DNA from: Bordetella sp. 02P26C-1
Lineage (GTDB): Bacteria; Pseudomonadota; Gammaproteobacteria; Burkholderiales; Burkholderiaceae_B
Direction: 5' to 3'
DNA: 64,000 nt
Assembly: GCF_009763255.1 (NCBI RefSeq)
Contig: NZ_WSJB01000022.1
Span: 411,529-475,528 of the forward strand
The translations under genes were made by a program, and so were the position numbers. Positions 22,058 through 30,079 of the stretch are shown here, one piece after another. Under the pieces are notes generated by a model. The model saw only the letters and a program-made list of their open reading frames with translations, made no database searches and was not told the origin of the DNA. How positions within the stretch are numbered: the stretch's first letter is position 1; the number at the start of each line of letters is the position of its first letter.

Positions 22058-22279
22058 ATGGAAGAATACAATGGAATCCTCGCCCGCGTGCCCGGCCAAT
22101 TCGTGGCCCAAGCCTCACATACCCTACCCCCGCCCGAGCTAGCCGAGGATGGCGAGCACGCGGTGGAAATCGAGGCTGGCCACGCCGGGCGCGTCCGGAT
22201 CTATTACAAGCGGCAGCGGGCTAAGCATGGCAAGCATAGCCACTGGTTTTGGGTGGCAGTCAGGGCAATTGCTGTGTGA
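22058..22279 (+). CDS. Small prophage protein of unknown function
   Basis: This 73-residue basic protein starts 10 bp after the integrase stop. It has a C-terminal motif rich in Lys, His and Trp (KHGKHSHWFWVAVRAI). No family is recognised and the ribosome site is weak. Its position suggests co-transcription with int. Confidence 0.5.
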   Translation: MEEYNGILARVPGQFVAQASHTLPPPELAEDGEHAVEIEAGHAGRVRIYYKRQRAKHGKHSHWFWVAVRAIAV

Positions 22280-22348
22280 TCCCTCTTGTGCGTATGATCT
22301 GACCAAGCGCCGCTGCAAGCTCAACCACTTACACACAGAGAGACATCG

Positions 22349-22543
22349 ATGGACACGACCGTACTCGACATGATCGCTGAGAATATGGATGGTGGAAGCG
22401 CGCGCGTGGGCCTCGACCAGCTACTCGCCATCTTTGGCCCAAACTATGAAAAGACGGCCCAAGATTGGGCGTTGACGCACAACATGCGCTTCCAGTTCTA
22501 CGCTGGGAAATCCGGCTACGCCGTACTGACGACTGAAAATTAG
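22349..22543 (+). CDS. Small prophage protein of unknown function
   Basis: This 64-residue protein has an amphipathic, acidic first half (TTVLDMIAENMDG) and ends GKSGYAVLTTEN. AGAGAG lies 5-6 bases before the ATG. No domain is recognised. It is followed by a strong hairpin at 22593. Confidence 0.5.
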   Translation: MDTTVLDMIAENMDGGSARVGLDQLLAIFGPNYEKTAQDWALTHNMRFQFYAGKSGYAVLTTEN

Positions 22544-22592
22544 GCCATACCGGCGCCCAATCAGGACGTGAGTTTCTGCTCCCGGCTCGAAA

Positions 22593-22616
22593 CACCCCCA
22601 CGGCTGAATGGGGGTG
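22593..22616 (+). terminator. Hairpin downstream of the integrase cluster
   Basis: CACCCCCA (22593-22600) and TGGGGGTG (22609-22616) form a perfect 8-bp GC-rich stem with an 8-base loop. There is no T tract, so termination is uncertain. Confidence 0.45.
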
Positions 22617-22698
22617 CGTCGATACTGCATCCGCCCCCGCCCCAAGTGAAAGTCGCTTACACCAAGCCAGCAGGTGAAATCCTGGTTATCATTTCGCC

Positions 22699-23013
22699 AT
22701 GGCGATTTACCCTATCCCCGAATACCTTCAAGACAGCCACGATGGTGCCGAGTGGGCCGTGGCTTCCATACTCGAGGACCGGGTAGTCGCACTCCTGTAC
22801 CTCACGGACATTGCACCGGAGCTTGGCGACCATGTGAACGAGCCGTCGGCAGAGTTCATGATCGAGCAATGGGCGCGCAAGGCAACAGGGGACCTACAGC
22901 AGCTGCAGCTACTCGGCGCGGTCAGGGTGGGAGTGGTTACAACGGGTGGATTCGAAGAAAGGTGGCCACTTGCCGCGTGGGCGCCAGGGCCGGGATCCCA
23001 ATGGCTACACTGA
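22699..23013 (+). CDS. Hypothetical prophage protein
   Basis: A possible 104-residue acidic protein (AIYPIPEYLQDSHDGAEWAV). No recognised domain and a weak ribosome site. The C-terminal 25 residues look less protein-like than the first 75. It is convergent with the 278-residue gene at 23090. Confidence 0.4.
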   Translation: MAIYPIPEYLQDSHDGAEWAVASILEDRVVALLYLTDIAPELGDHVNEPSAEFMIEQWARKATGDLQQLQLLGAVRVGVVTTGGFEERWPLAAWAPGPGSQWLH

Positions 23014-23089
23014 TGGCACCGATACGTGGCAGAACAATACATAGCCACACGCGCGGAGTAGACACTATCGCAGTCAATCTTGTGTGGTT

Positions 23090-23926
23090 TTAAGGGGTGC
23101 GGTAACCGCGTCGCCAATTATCTAGCATCACCTCGTCGGCATCCTCGGCCGTCCGCGACCCCTCGTACTCGCGAGCAGCCACCCACGTCTCAGGGCAGGC
23201 GCCCAAAACAAGATTAGGTGCAGACCAGAGGGAGTCCATCCTCCCTAATATGCATTTAGCCACAAGTCCGTCGAAGTACATTCGAACACATGGAGCTGGA
23301 GCCATCTCCCCCGCTTCTGTAGGAATCATAAGTTCTTCAACAAAGGGAGTTCGATTTAGTCGAACGCCTCTCTTCACGATCTGGTCGAGTATTATCGGAA
23401 AATCGAACGCTTCCCCAGGATCGGATGCCAGAACGCGAGACCGCAGATCCTCAGTTATAAAGGGTGGCAAATTGACATCTGCAAACTCGGGGCGATCTGA
23501 AGCCGCCGCGCGCCATACGACACTGATAAAAAACAGGCGGAGTTCATTTGCGCTCCCGACCGCTATTCTCCGATAGCCGAAGTCGGGTCCCAACGGCAGT
23601 AACTCGTGTCCCGCGAAAGGCATATCAACTGAAAACGCGCTCCAAACGAGCATATTCCTTCGGAGCGATTCAATGCCCTTCGTATCAATTTCCTCGAGGA
23701 TATTCTCCCCCTCTCGGATTACTAGCTGATTGTCGTACCAAGTCGGCGGCCTAGAAATTACGCGACCGCCCACCCTCATTTCGAGAACTTTACCTCCACC
23801 CTCTCCTATGAAGGTCAATGCGCGCGGATAAATATGTGCGTTTACATACCTACCATAACGCCCTGTCAGCTTACACAGGCCTTCGCGGCGCACAATTTTC
23901 TTGCTTGACGAAGCTCTTGTGCTCAT
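23090..23926 (-). CDS. Uncharacterised prophage cargo protein with an HIIP-like N-terminus
   Basis: The 278-residue protein begins with a Lys/Arg/Ser-rich stretch and then CKLTGRYGRYVNAHIYPRAL. This resembles the C-x-x-C/G...HIIP-x-AL start of a widespread family of phage and genomic-island proteins whose motif is HNH-like; that resemblance is recalled, not verified. Only one Cys of the putative zinc pair is present. Lower GC than the surroundings suggests acquired cargo. Location between the spanins and integrase is typical of moron or defence genes. Function unknown. Confidence 0.65.
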   Translation of the reverse strand: MSTRASSSKKIVRREGLCKLTGRYGRYVNAHIYPRALTFIGEGGGKVLEMRVGGRVISRPPTWYDNQLVIREGENILEEIDTKGIESLRRNMLVWSAFSVDMPFAGHELLPLGPDFGYRRIAVGSANELRLFFISVVWRAAASDRPEFADVNLPPFITEDLRSRVLASDPGEAFDFPIILDQIVKRGVRLNRTPFVEELMIPTEAGEMAPAPCVRMYFDGLVAKCILGRMDSLWSAPNLVLGACPETWVAAREYEGSRTAEDADEVMLDNWRRGYRTP

Positions 23927-24321
23927 AACGCCCGCAACCTATAGGAACAGCAAATATAATTCCAACGAAAGGCGTGCACCATCAGGTCGGTGAGCTGGTC
24001 GTCTTCATCCACATAGATTAGCCTAGCCAGCGTGCAGAACTCAAGACCTACCGACCGGCCGGCGGCTTGCGCACCAACCGCTTAGCTGAGCTGCAGCACT
24101 GGCAAACAGTCCGTCTATCCTGCCGCCCACCACTCCACCTGAACTTGGTTCCCAAGCCCGCCCAGGTTACGTTGCGCCTATATATGGGGGCATGATAAGC
24201 GTAATGGCCACAAAGAACCAAGAAGATGCCGGCGGATCTGAAAAGTCTAAGCCGCCGACCACTAAGGATCCCTGTTCTTAACCAACCGGAAGATGAGCTT
24301 GGCGAATAGGCTATGCCCACG
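23927..24321. other. Low-GC stretch with no supported gene
   Basis: A 95-codon minus-strand frame (24048-24335) overlaps the end of the next gene and has an arbitrary composition with no ribosome site. A 25-codon plus-strand frame near 24200 is similarly unsupported. I see no RNA gene or repeat. Confidence 0.5.
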
Positions 24322-24834
24322 TCAGTCCTTGGCAATAGCCGACAAGCGGTGCCATCCCGATATTAAGGGGCTGCACATTGCCGCAACCCTCGCACGTCGA
24401 ACAAACCTCGCTCGCTCCCGATTGAGTTTCGTTGCTTTGATAATCCGGCGTTTGATAGCATCCAGTTCTGCTATCTGCAGTTCGCATCGGGAGTGTCCCC
24501 GATACATCAGGTTTTTAGGCTCGTTATAGATCGCAGGCACAGCAATGGCATCCAGAACTCGGCGCACCATGTACCCGCATACCAGATATAAATGCGCAGC
24601 CACAACAATCGAACCAAGCCTGATCACGTCTACGCTCCCTGCAGAATTTTTTAGCGCAAATGACAGGAGCGCCGTTGCGGTGACAAATAGAATCTTGAAG
24701 GTCCGCGCGCCTTCCTTCGTCAGAAAATTAAAATTTTCACGCCGCCCGTTGAGGTTCTCCCCCCTTGCCGCTTCTATCCAATCCAGCGCAGCCATATACA
24801 GCTTCGCGTAGTCAATTTCGGTTGGCGCGTTCAC
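24322..24834 (-). CDS. Small two-pass membrane protein, prophage cargo
   Basis: The 170-residue protein starts at a GTG. It has an acidic N-terminal helix, two predicted transmembrane segments (KILFVTATALLSFALKN and IVVAAHLYLVCGYMV) and a basic cytoplasmic tail rich in Arg/Lys. No family is recognised. The layout resembles small membrane proteins carried by prophages for superinfection exclusion or as effectors; that role is a guess from position and topology. Confidence 0.6.
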   Translation of the reverse strand: MNAPTEIDYAKLYMAALDWIEAARGENLNGRRENFNFLTKEGARTFKILFVTATALLSFALKNSAGSVDVIRLGSIVVAAHLYLVCGYMVRRVLDAIAVPAIYNEPKNLMYRGHSRCELQIAELDAIKRRIIKATKLNRERARFVRRARVAAMCSPLISGWHRLSAIAKD

Positions 24835-24916
24835 ACCGCTGAAAAAACAGGATTGCTAAGCAGGTGCAAGCAACATAAGGCTCTTTGCACGCCAGCCATG
24901 CGTGCTTGGTTGTTCG

Positions 24917-25132
24917 TTACCGCGGGCACAATTTTTTCCACGTCGCCGCCTCGGTCTCGATCCACCTCAGGGGCCTTATAGGTGTGGCGTTAATTTCCTC
25001 ATCAGACCGCCACTCAAACGGCCGCTGCGCAATCTGGCAGTAGTTACCGGGCTTGGTCCCGGCGCATCCGCTCGCGAGCCCGATCACGAACAGCAACATC
25101 ATCCAGACGCTCAATTTCAGCAGCTGCTTCAC
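24917..25132 (-). CDS. Outer-membrane spanin lipoprotein (Rz1-like)
   Basis: A 71-residue lipoprotein starting at GTG 25132 with AGAGGAA upstream. It has a signal sequence (KLSVWMMLLFVIG) and a lipobox ending ASGC. The mature part is short and contains Cys. The gene begins inside the i-spanin gene in another frame (89 bp of overlap), the classic Rz/Rz1 layout. With the i-spanin it would bridge the periplasm and fuse the membranes in the last step of lysis. Confidence 0.8.
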   Translation of the reverse strand: MKQLLKLSVWMMLLFVIGLASGCAGTKPGNYCQIAQRPFEWRSDEEINATPIRPLRWIETEAATWKKLCPR

Positions 25133-25298
25133 GTGCTTCCTCTCTGGCCGAACTGTCGGCCTCCATTTGATCGATACGGGCCTCCTGCTTGCCCGCCGCC
25201 TTTCCTGATTGTCGGATAGCCAGCGCCGCGGCGAATGCGGCGCCAATGGCGGCCAGATAGGGCCAGACGCGGCTGATGAGAGTTTGCAGCCAGCTCAT
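25044..25298 (-). CDS. Inner-membrane spanin (Rz-like)
   Basis: The 84-residue protein has an N-terminal transmembrane anchor (VWPYLAAIGAAFAAALAI) and a long charged helix predicted to coil (EARIDQMEADSSAREEAREA). It starts 4 bp inside the lysozyme stop (ATGA overlap). Nesting of a lipoprotein gene in its 3' part supports a spanin pair. It is short for Rz (usually about 150). Confidence 0.75.
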   Translation of the reverse strand: MSWLQTLISRVWPYLAAIGAAFAAALAIRQSGKAAGKQEARIDQMEADSSAREEAREAAAEIERLDDVAVRDRARERMRRDQAR

Positions 25299-25858
25299 GT
25301 CACGGCACTCCCGGTCTTGATCGCCTCCTGCGCAGTCGCGCCAAGGAACAACGCCCTATCCGCAGTGCGTCTCCGACGAAGGCCCAGCAGCGGCTTGCCG
25401 CCGGCATTCACCCAGCGCAGGAACTCATCCGCCGCGCCTACGGTGTCGCCCGCATTGACCAGGCGGACCAGGGTCGAGCCATGGAATGCCCCGACGCCAA
25501 TGTTGTAGGCAAGGTCAACCATCGCATCGAGCTCGCACTGACGCATGCTGCGCTTGATCACCTTCAGAACGCCGGGCACAAACTCCCGAGCCAGCCGGTC
25601 GCGCAACGCGTCCTCGGCTTGCTGCTGTGTCCAGACAAGGCCGGCACGCACCTCTGGCCCAGTGTGACCGTAGCCGATCGTCCAGACCCCTACCGAGTCC
25701 CTGTAGGCGGTCAGCTTGCATCCTTCATAGTGTTTGAGCACCGCGAGCCCTTCCGAGCCCATCGTTATCGCAACAGGATCGGACGCCTTCACCTCTTGCG
25801 GTTTGGGCCGTCTCAATGCGGGCAGGATATTCAGCAGGCGGTTGATGAAGTCACGCAT
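25295..25858 (-). CDS. Phage lysozyme (GH24 endolysin)
   Basis: The 187-residue muramidase cuts peptidoglycan during lysis. The T4-lysozyme-type catalytic triad has canonical spacing: Glu45 (HYEGCK), Asp54 (YRDS), Thr60 (VWTIGYGHT). No signal-anchor segment is visible, so release through a holin pore is expected. Its start overlaps the upstream holin-like gene by 8 bp. Confidence 0.94.
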   Translation of the reverse strand: MRDFINRLLNILPALRRPKPQEVKASDPVAITMGSEGLAVLKHYEGCKLTAYRDSVGVWTIGYGHTGPEVRAGLVWTQQQAEDALRDRLAREFVPGVLKVIKRSMRQCELDAMVDLAYNIGVGAFHGSTLVRLVNAGDTVGAADEFLRWVNAGGKPLLGLRRRRTADRALFLGATAQEAIKTGSAVT

Positions 25859-26123
25859 ATTTCCCTCTCAACAGCGCCGAGACATTGCCGCGCGAGCGCC
25901 ACACCAAGGCAGCGATCACCACTGATAAGCCTGCATCCCAGGGCGTAACCGGGGCAGCATTGAAGATGATGTCCAGCGCTTGCCCGCCACTGAAGACGAT
26001 GAGCAGATACGCCAGGACGGACATGAACGGTCGATATCGAGCGCACCCGCGCCGATAGCAGATCAACCGGCCGGTCGCTAGAAGATGGGCGACGACGGTG
26101 AGTACAGGGATAGCCATTTCCAT
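25851..26123 (-). CDS. Putative holin (three-transmembrane type)
   Basis: A 90-residue protein with three hydrophobic segments (AIPVLTVVAHLLATG, FMSVLAYLLIVFSGG, DAGLSVVIAALVW), resembling the 3TM phage holin family (PF05449-like). It lies immediately before the lysozyme gene with overlapping ends. It would form lesions in the inner membrane; alternatively it is an antiholin to the preceding protein. Confidence 0.75.
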   Translation of the reverse strand: MEMAIPVLTVVAHLLATGRLICYRRGCARYRPFMSVLAYLLIVFSGGQALDIIFNAAPVTPWDAGLSVVIAALVWRSRGNVSALLRGKYA

Positions 26124-26127
26124 ACGA

Positions 26128-26469
26128 TCACCTCTTGATGAAAGACGTGATGTCTAACTTGCGCAGCCAGTCGATGCCAGACAGCGCCGCGGTGACGACG
26201 AAGGCCGAGGCGACGAAAGCGGCCAGCGCCGAGTTCTGAATGTGCGTCCACCGGGTCACCTCGTCCTCGGCCAAGTAGCCCACCAGGATCGACACGATCA
26301 GGTATGCCACGCGTTTGCCGATGGAGAGGTCTTTCGCGTGGATCGCAAAGACCACGGCGCCCGCGAACGCGCCAATCAGTGCGTCGCCGTTGACACCAGG
26401 CATGGCGGCCGCTATTGCGACACCGCTATAGGTCGCAACAGACGCCGCTACGCTTGAAGGTTCAGTCAT
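26128..26469 (-). CDS. Putative holin or antiholin
   Basis: A 113-residue membrane protein with several hydrophobic segments (GDALIGAFAGAVVFAI, VAYLIVSILVGYLAEDE, ALAAFVASAFVVTAAL) and a basic C-terminus, matching the general pattern of class II-type phage holins (Phage_holin_2_4-like). First gene of the lysis cassette, downstream of two terminators. Two adjacent holin-like proteins suggest a holin/antiholin pair. Confidence 0.7.
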   Translation of the reverse strand: MTEPSSVAASVATYSGVAIAAAMPGVNGDALIGAFAGAVVFAIHAKDLSIGKRVAYLIVSILVGYLAEDEVTRWTHIQNSALAAFVASAFVVTAALSGIDWLRKLDITSFIKR

Positions 26470-26483
26470 GTGTTCCCCAAAAT

Positions 26484-26508
26484 AAAAAACGCCACCGTAA
26501 AGTGGCGT
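26484..26508 (-). terminator. Intrinsic terminator upstream of lysis cassette
   Basis: On the minus strand ACGCCAC and GTGGCGT pair around TTTACG, followed by a T6 run. It sits just before the first holin-like gene. Confidence 0.8.
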
Positions 26509-26604
26509 GACAGCGGAGGAGCCGGGGTATGTCCGTGTGGAAGAATTGCTGTGCTGACTCAGGGGACACCGCTATAGACGAGTGCGCCGGAATCGCGGCT
26601 CCAA

Positions 26605-26627
26605 TAAAAAAGCCCGCGATTGCGGGC
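26605..26627 (-). terminator. Intrinsic terminator after tail fibre genes
   Basis: On the minus strand GCCCGC pairs with GCGGGC, followed by a T7 run. It ends the structural operon after the fibre-assembly gene. Confidence 0.82.
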
Positions 26628-26643
26628 GTGCAAAGCGACTGGG

Positions 26644-27066
26644 TTATGCCTGGGGAGGTTGCGGCCACTCAAAATCCGTGGGGAAGCCCTCCACCTGCTC
26701 GATGCGATTCAGTGCCAGTCGGTACCGCTTCCATTCGACCATGGCGTCTTTCTCAGCCTTGGTGGCTTCGCCCAGGTCAATGGCGTCCTGCAACGGTTCC
26801 ATGCGCAGCGTGGCAGTGCGCAAATATCCATCACGCTCGAACAGCGCGCGGCGGCGCAACTCTGCCTCGCTTGGCGGCTTTGGGGCCTGCAGCGTGGGTA
26901 GCCCGTCCTCTCCGGGCACGATCTGATAACCGTCACCCTGAGCGTTAATTAGCTCCGCGTGGGTTTCGTGGCTGATCTGTTTTACGTCGCCGGGAATCTG
27001 TGCGGGCGAATTAAAGGCAGTGTCGTAGAACGCGCCAGTGCTGGGAGAGTAAAGAATCGTGCTCAT
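26644..27066 (-). CDS. Tail fibre assembly protein
   Basis: A 140-residue protein (start ATG 27066, STILYSPSTGAFYD) of the caudoviral fibre-assembly chaperone type, with a C-terminal helical region (DAMVEWKRYRLALNRIE) and a Trp/Pro-rich end. It follows the fibre gene by 13 bp. It would assist folding or attachment of the fibre; an upstream in-frame extension is not conserved in type. Confidence 0.85.
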   Translation of the reverse strand: MSTILYSPSTGAFYDTAFNSPAQIPGDVKQISHETHAELINAQGDGYQIVPGEDGLPTLQAPKPPSEAELRRRALFERDGYLRTATLRMEPLQDAIDLGEATKAEKDAMVEWKRYRLALNRIEQVEGFPTDFEWPQPPQA

Positions 27067-27079
27067 GCCTGCTCCAATC

Positions 27080-27835
27080 TTAGTGGCCAATGGCGATCCA
27101 GCGGAACGCAAGACCTGCCTCCATCATCTGCACAGCGCCGTTGATCCGGCAGCCGTAGATGCGGAAACGATCCACGCCTAGATCGATATCCACAGGGGCG
27201 TACACCGTCGGCTTGGGCGGCATCAGCCAGCCGATAGCGTTTTGCTCCCCAACCACCACCTGAAACGCTGCGGTTGGCCAAGCGATCGGCCAGTAGACGT
27301 AGGTGTAATCGGTATCAGTGGAGGTCACGCCTCGTCCCCACTGAAGAACCAACCCACCGGGGAGACGCTGGTAGCCCGAGACACCAAGCAATTGCCGGCC
27401 AGGGCCATTGAACTCCGACCGGGAAACGAAACTGGCGTTGGTGGGATCGACATAGACCCAGCCGGGGCCTCCGTTATCTGGGTTGGAAGCGTTGCCATCG
27501 ACCGTACTCATCCAGTGGCCATAGCCGTCAGCCGAGAGGATCGTCGCACCCTTGGGATAGCCGCCGATGGCCGAGGCGAAGGCTGCGTTGAATGGATAGC
27601 TTCCGCCTGCCTGGTTCCAGCGTACTGCGTCGCTTAGGAAGTGCAGGATGCCGTTGAAGTCTGCCCCGCTGGGCGGCACACCGCCGGACGCGAGCGGCGT
27701 CATGGTGGCGGCAGGGAAACCCTGTTGGAACGAAGCGCGGCCAACAGTGCTGGGCGGCGTGTTGGGGATGGTGTTACGGGTGCCGCCAGTTGCAAAAACT
27801 GTGGGTGACACGGACGGTAGGTTACTGAGAAGCAT
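27080..27835 (-). CDS. Tail fibre protein (receptor-binding)
   Basis: A 251-residue fibre with a conserved N-terminal region (PPSGADFNGILHFLSDAVRWNQAGGSYPFN) typical of short fibres, and a C-terminal domain containing LPGGLVLQWGRGV and the IAWPTAAFQV region seen in many phage fibre tips. It overlaps the upstream baseplate gene by 14 bp. It probably determines host range. Confidence 0.85.
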   Translation of the reverse strand: MLLSNLPSVSPTVFATGGTRNTIPNTPPSTVGRASFQQGFPAATMTPLASGGVPPSGADFNGILHFLSDAVRWNQAGGSYPFNAAFASAIGGYPKGATILSADGYGHWMSTVDGNASNPDNGGPGWVYVDPTNASFVSRSEFNGPGRQLLGVSGYQRLPGGLVLQWGRGVTSTDTDYTYVYWPIAWPTAAFQVVVGEQNAIGWLMPPKPTVYAPVDIDLGVDRFRIYGCRINGAVQMMEAGLAFRWIAIGH

Positions 27836-28523
27836 CGACTACTCCAGGGAAAAACGATCCATTGCTAAAAGGGGAGCTGGTGACGCCAGCTTCGGCAAAC
27901 CCAAAGGTGGAGTCCGCAGGGACTTCGGCCAGGGACATCAGGACGCCTGCGGGCCTAGGGATCAGATCCGACTGTTTGATGATTGCCCTCTGCCACGGCT
28001 CAAGCTGAAACTCGAACACCAGGCCCATCCGCATCTGGCTCCAGTCGGCCACATAGCAGCGGCCATAGGTGCCGAATAGCGTCAGGAGAATGTTGTTTAG
28101 GCTGGGCGCTGTGCCATCGGAGATGTTCGCCGCAGCCTTGGCCAAGATCAGCATCCGGTAGGCTTCGGTGTCCATCCGGAAAGTTTGCGTGACCACAATT
28201 CCGTCATAGAACGGGCCGAAGCCGAACGGCTGTGTGCCTCGGTCGTCCAGCTCGTAGGTGTATGCCTCTGCAAAACCCAGGTACACCTGCTCGCCCGGGA
28301 CTGTCAGGTAACGGCCGATTCCGACAATTCGACCCCAAATCTCCAGCCCGAAGTCGTTCGCGGTCTGCACGTCCCAGACCAGTTCGATGAACTGCTCCAG
28401 GTCGGCGCGAGGGCATACGCTCTCGTCCAGGCTGTTGATGAGCGCCACCAGTGTCGGACTGTTCCGGTACTGGCTGATGATCGTCCTCATCGGGACGCCG
28501 TAGTTTGGAGTCACCTCGTTCAT
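27822..28523 (-). CDS. Baseplate wedge protein (DUF2612-like)
   Basis: A 233-residue protein. Features include DLEQFIELVWDVQTANDFGL and IWGRIVGIGRYL, typical of the DUF2612 baseplate family that follows baseplate J proteins. It overlaps that gene by 4 bp. It is predicted to join the wedge to the fibre, a role like P2 gpI. Confidence 0.8.
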   Translation of the reverse strand: MNEVTPNYGVPMRTIISQYRNSPTLVALINSLDESVCPRADLEQFIELVWDVQTANDFGLEIWGRIVGIGRYLTVPGEQVYLGFAEAYTYELDDRGTQPFGFGPFYDGIVVTQTFRMDTEAYRMLILAKAAANISDGTAPSLNNILLTLFGTYGRCYVADWSQMRMGLVFEFQLEPWQRAIIKQSDLIPRPAGVLMSLAEVPADSTFGFAEAGVTSSPFSNGSFFPGVVDASQ

Positions 28524-29725
28524 ACGATCGTCACCGTGATGTCAGCCTCGGACACGACCGGGCGGCGGTTGATGGGGATGAACAGGCTGGTACCGCTCGG
28601 AGTCGACGACCCCAGCGTGAGCGAGAGGATCGAAACCGCGTCGCTGATGTTGGAAATGGGCGCATAAAACCGGCTCGCGTAGACGGTCGAGCCGATCCGC
28701 ACCCTTGAACCACCGTCGGCGCCGTTGAACGCGCTGATGATTGCTTGCTTCACCCGCGGCATGATGTCGGCAGGCATGATGGGGTTGCTTGCGATCTGGA
28801 CATTGAACTTGACTGCCAGGGCCGATGGCGTCACCCATTTCACGGTGTACGCCGGGTATGGGGGCTGGTAGTTCTCGATGTCCTGAATGGTGTAGCTGGT
28901 CGTGCCGTTGTAGTTGCAACCCAGAGATTTCTTTTTCCAGATGGCGCGGGCAATCTCATCGGCAGTCCCGCCAATAACAGCCACGTACAGCGAGTTGGGC
29001 AGCAGCGTATAGCCGCCGGTCGTGACGGAGGCCGAAGTCGGGTTCTCGGTCACATACGCATCGGTCACGCCGTCAATGCTCATGATGTTGGCGTAGATCG
29101 ACCCGACGAGACTCTGCCCGTTCTTGGCGACCGACTCGCGCCGGCGCACTTCGAAGTCTGCCCGCGACTCAACATCGCTGCCGGGGGTGCCCGCGTTGGC
29201 GTTGGTGATCGACTCCCAGCCAGGAAGCGCCTGATAAATCTGGTTCAACGCGCCCGGTGCGCAGGGCGTTGGCCCATGCACGGAGCAAGCGAACGGCAGA
29301 TCAATGCAGCCCGACGCGGGGATCGTGCCCGGCTGGGTGCATAGGTACAGGTTGCCATCCGTGTCCTGAGCGCGCGCGCCCAGTGGGATCACGGTGCCCT
29401 CCAACCCGCCGCAGGAGGCCATCACCACTGTCGGGGTGCCGGCCTTGCGCTCGATAAAGTAGATGCGCCCAATGCCGTCTTGCATTCGACCGGCGGCGTT
29501 GGCTGGATCAACCTGATTCGCAAGGTTGGCGATTTCGCTGTTCTTGGCCGCGATGATGGCTGCCGCGCTGGTCGCAAGCTGGCCCTGGGGCGTCTCAAGG
29601 TCGTGATTCAGTCCGCCGCCGAAAGCTCTGTCCTGATCGGCCTGTACGCCGGCCAAAATTTCAGCCTCGGACGGGAGAACCAGCCCGGTGTTTGTCCATT
29701 GGATTGCAGGTACCTGTGTGGTCAT
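28520..29725 (-). CDS. Baseplate J family protein
   Basis: A 401-residue wedge protein with the gpJ/gp47 pattern: ARAQDTDGNLYLCTQ, a repeated beta region, GTPGSDVESRADFEVRRRES, and GVTDAYVTENPTS. It forms the baseplate ring that triggers sheath contraction. It is in the same operon as the W-like and DUF2612-like genes. Confidence 0.92.
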   Translation of the reverse strand: MTTQVPAIQWTNTGLVLPSEAEILAGVQADQDRAFGGGLNHDLETPQGQLATSAAAIIAAKNSEIANLANQVDPANAAGRMQDGIGRIYFIERKAGTPTVVMASCGGLEGTVIPLGARAQDTDGNLYLCTQPGTIPASGCIDLPFACSVHGPTPCAPGALNQIYQALPGWESITNANAGTPGSDVESRADFEVRRRESVAKNGQSLVGSIYANIMSIDGVTDAYVTENPTSASVTTGGYTLLPNSLYVAVIGGTADEIARAIWKKKSLGCNYNGTTSYTIQDIENYQPPYPAYTVKWVTPSALAVKFNVQIASNPIMPADIMPRVKQAIISAFNGADGGSRVRIGSTVYASRFYAPISNISDAVSILSLTLGSSTPSGTSLFIPINRRPVVSEADITVTIV

Positions 29726-29728
29726 GAC

Positions 29729-30079
29729 TCAGAACGAGACAACTTGCGTCGTCCCGTCATCCAGGGTTATTACGACACGGCCCTTCAGGGCGCGATCCGT
29801 AAACTCGGTGAAGGTGCAAACAGCCGAGCGCACACCAGGGACAGCCTCGGCTGCCTTGACGATGTGCGCCGCCGCGAGCGACAAGGAAGGTCTGTGCCCC
29901 AGAATCTCCATCCAATATGGGACGCCTTTGGCGGTGTCGTAATACATTTCCCCGGCGAACAGTCGGATGGCACTGGCGACATCTTGAGCGCAGGCGTATG
30001 GCTCGGTCGCTAGGGCGATGTTGCCCGACGAATCCAAAACCAAGTCCCAGGCGGTGCGGTCTAGTAGAAGGGTTCTCAT
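29729..30079 (-). CDS. Baseplate protein, gp25/W-like
   Basis: A 116-residue protein. The core (ASAIRLFAGEMYYDTAKGVPYW, then EAVPGVRSAVCTFTEF) matches the lysozyme-like gp25/GPW baseplate family, which starts sheath polymerisation. Starts 4 bp inside the spike gene and lies 3 bp before the J gene. Confidence 0.87.
   Translation of the reverse strand: MRTLLLDRTAWDLVLDSSGNIALATEPYACAQDVASAIRLFAGEMYYDTAKGVPYWMEILGHRPSLSLAAAHIVKAAEAVPGVRSAVCTFTEFTDRALKGRVVITLDDGTTQVVSF

Noticed and set aside
24048..24335. 95-codon minus-strand ORF next to the two-pass membrane protein gene
   Set aside because: Overlaps the end of a better gene, lacks a ribosome site, and its composition is arbitrary.
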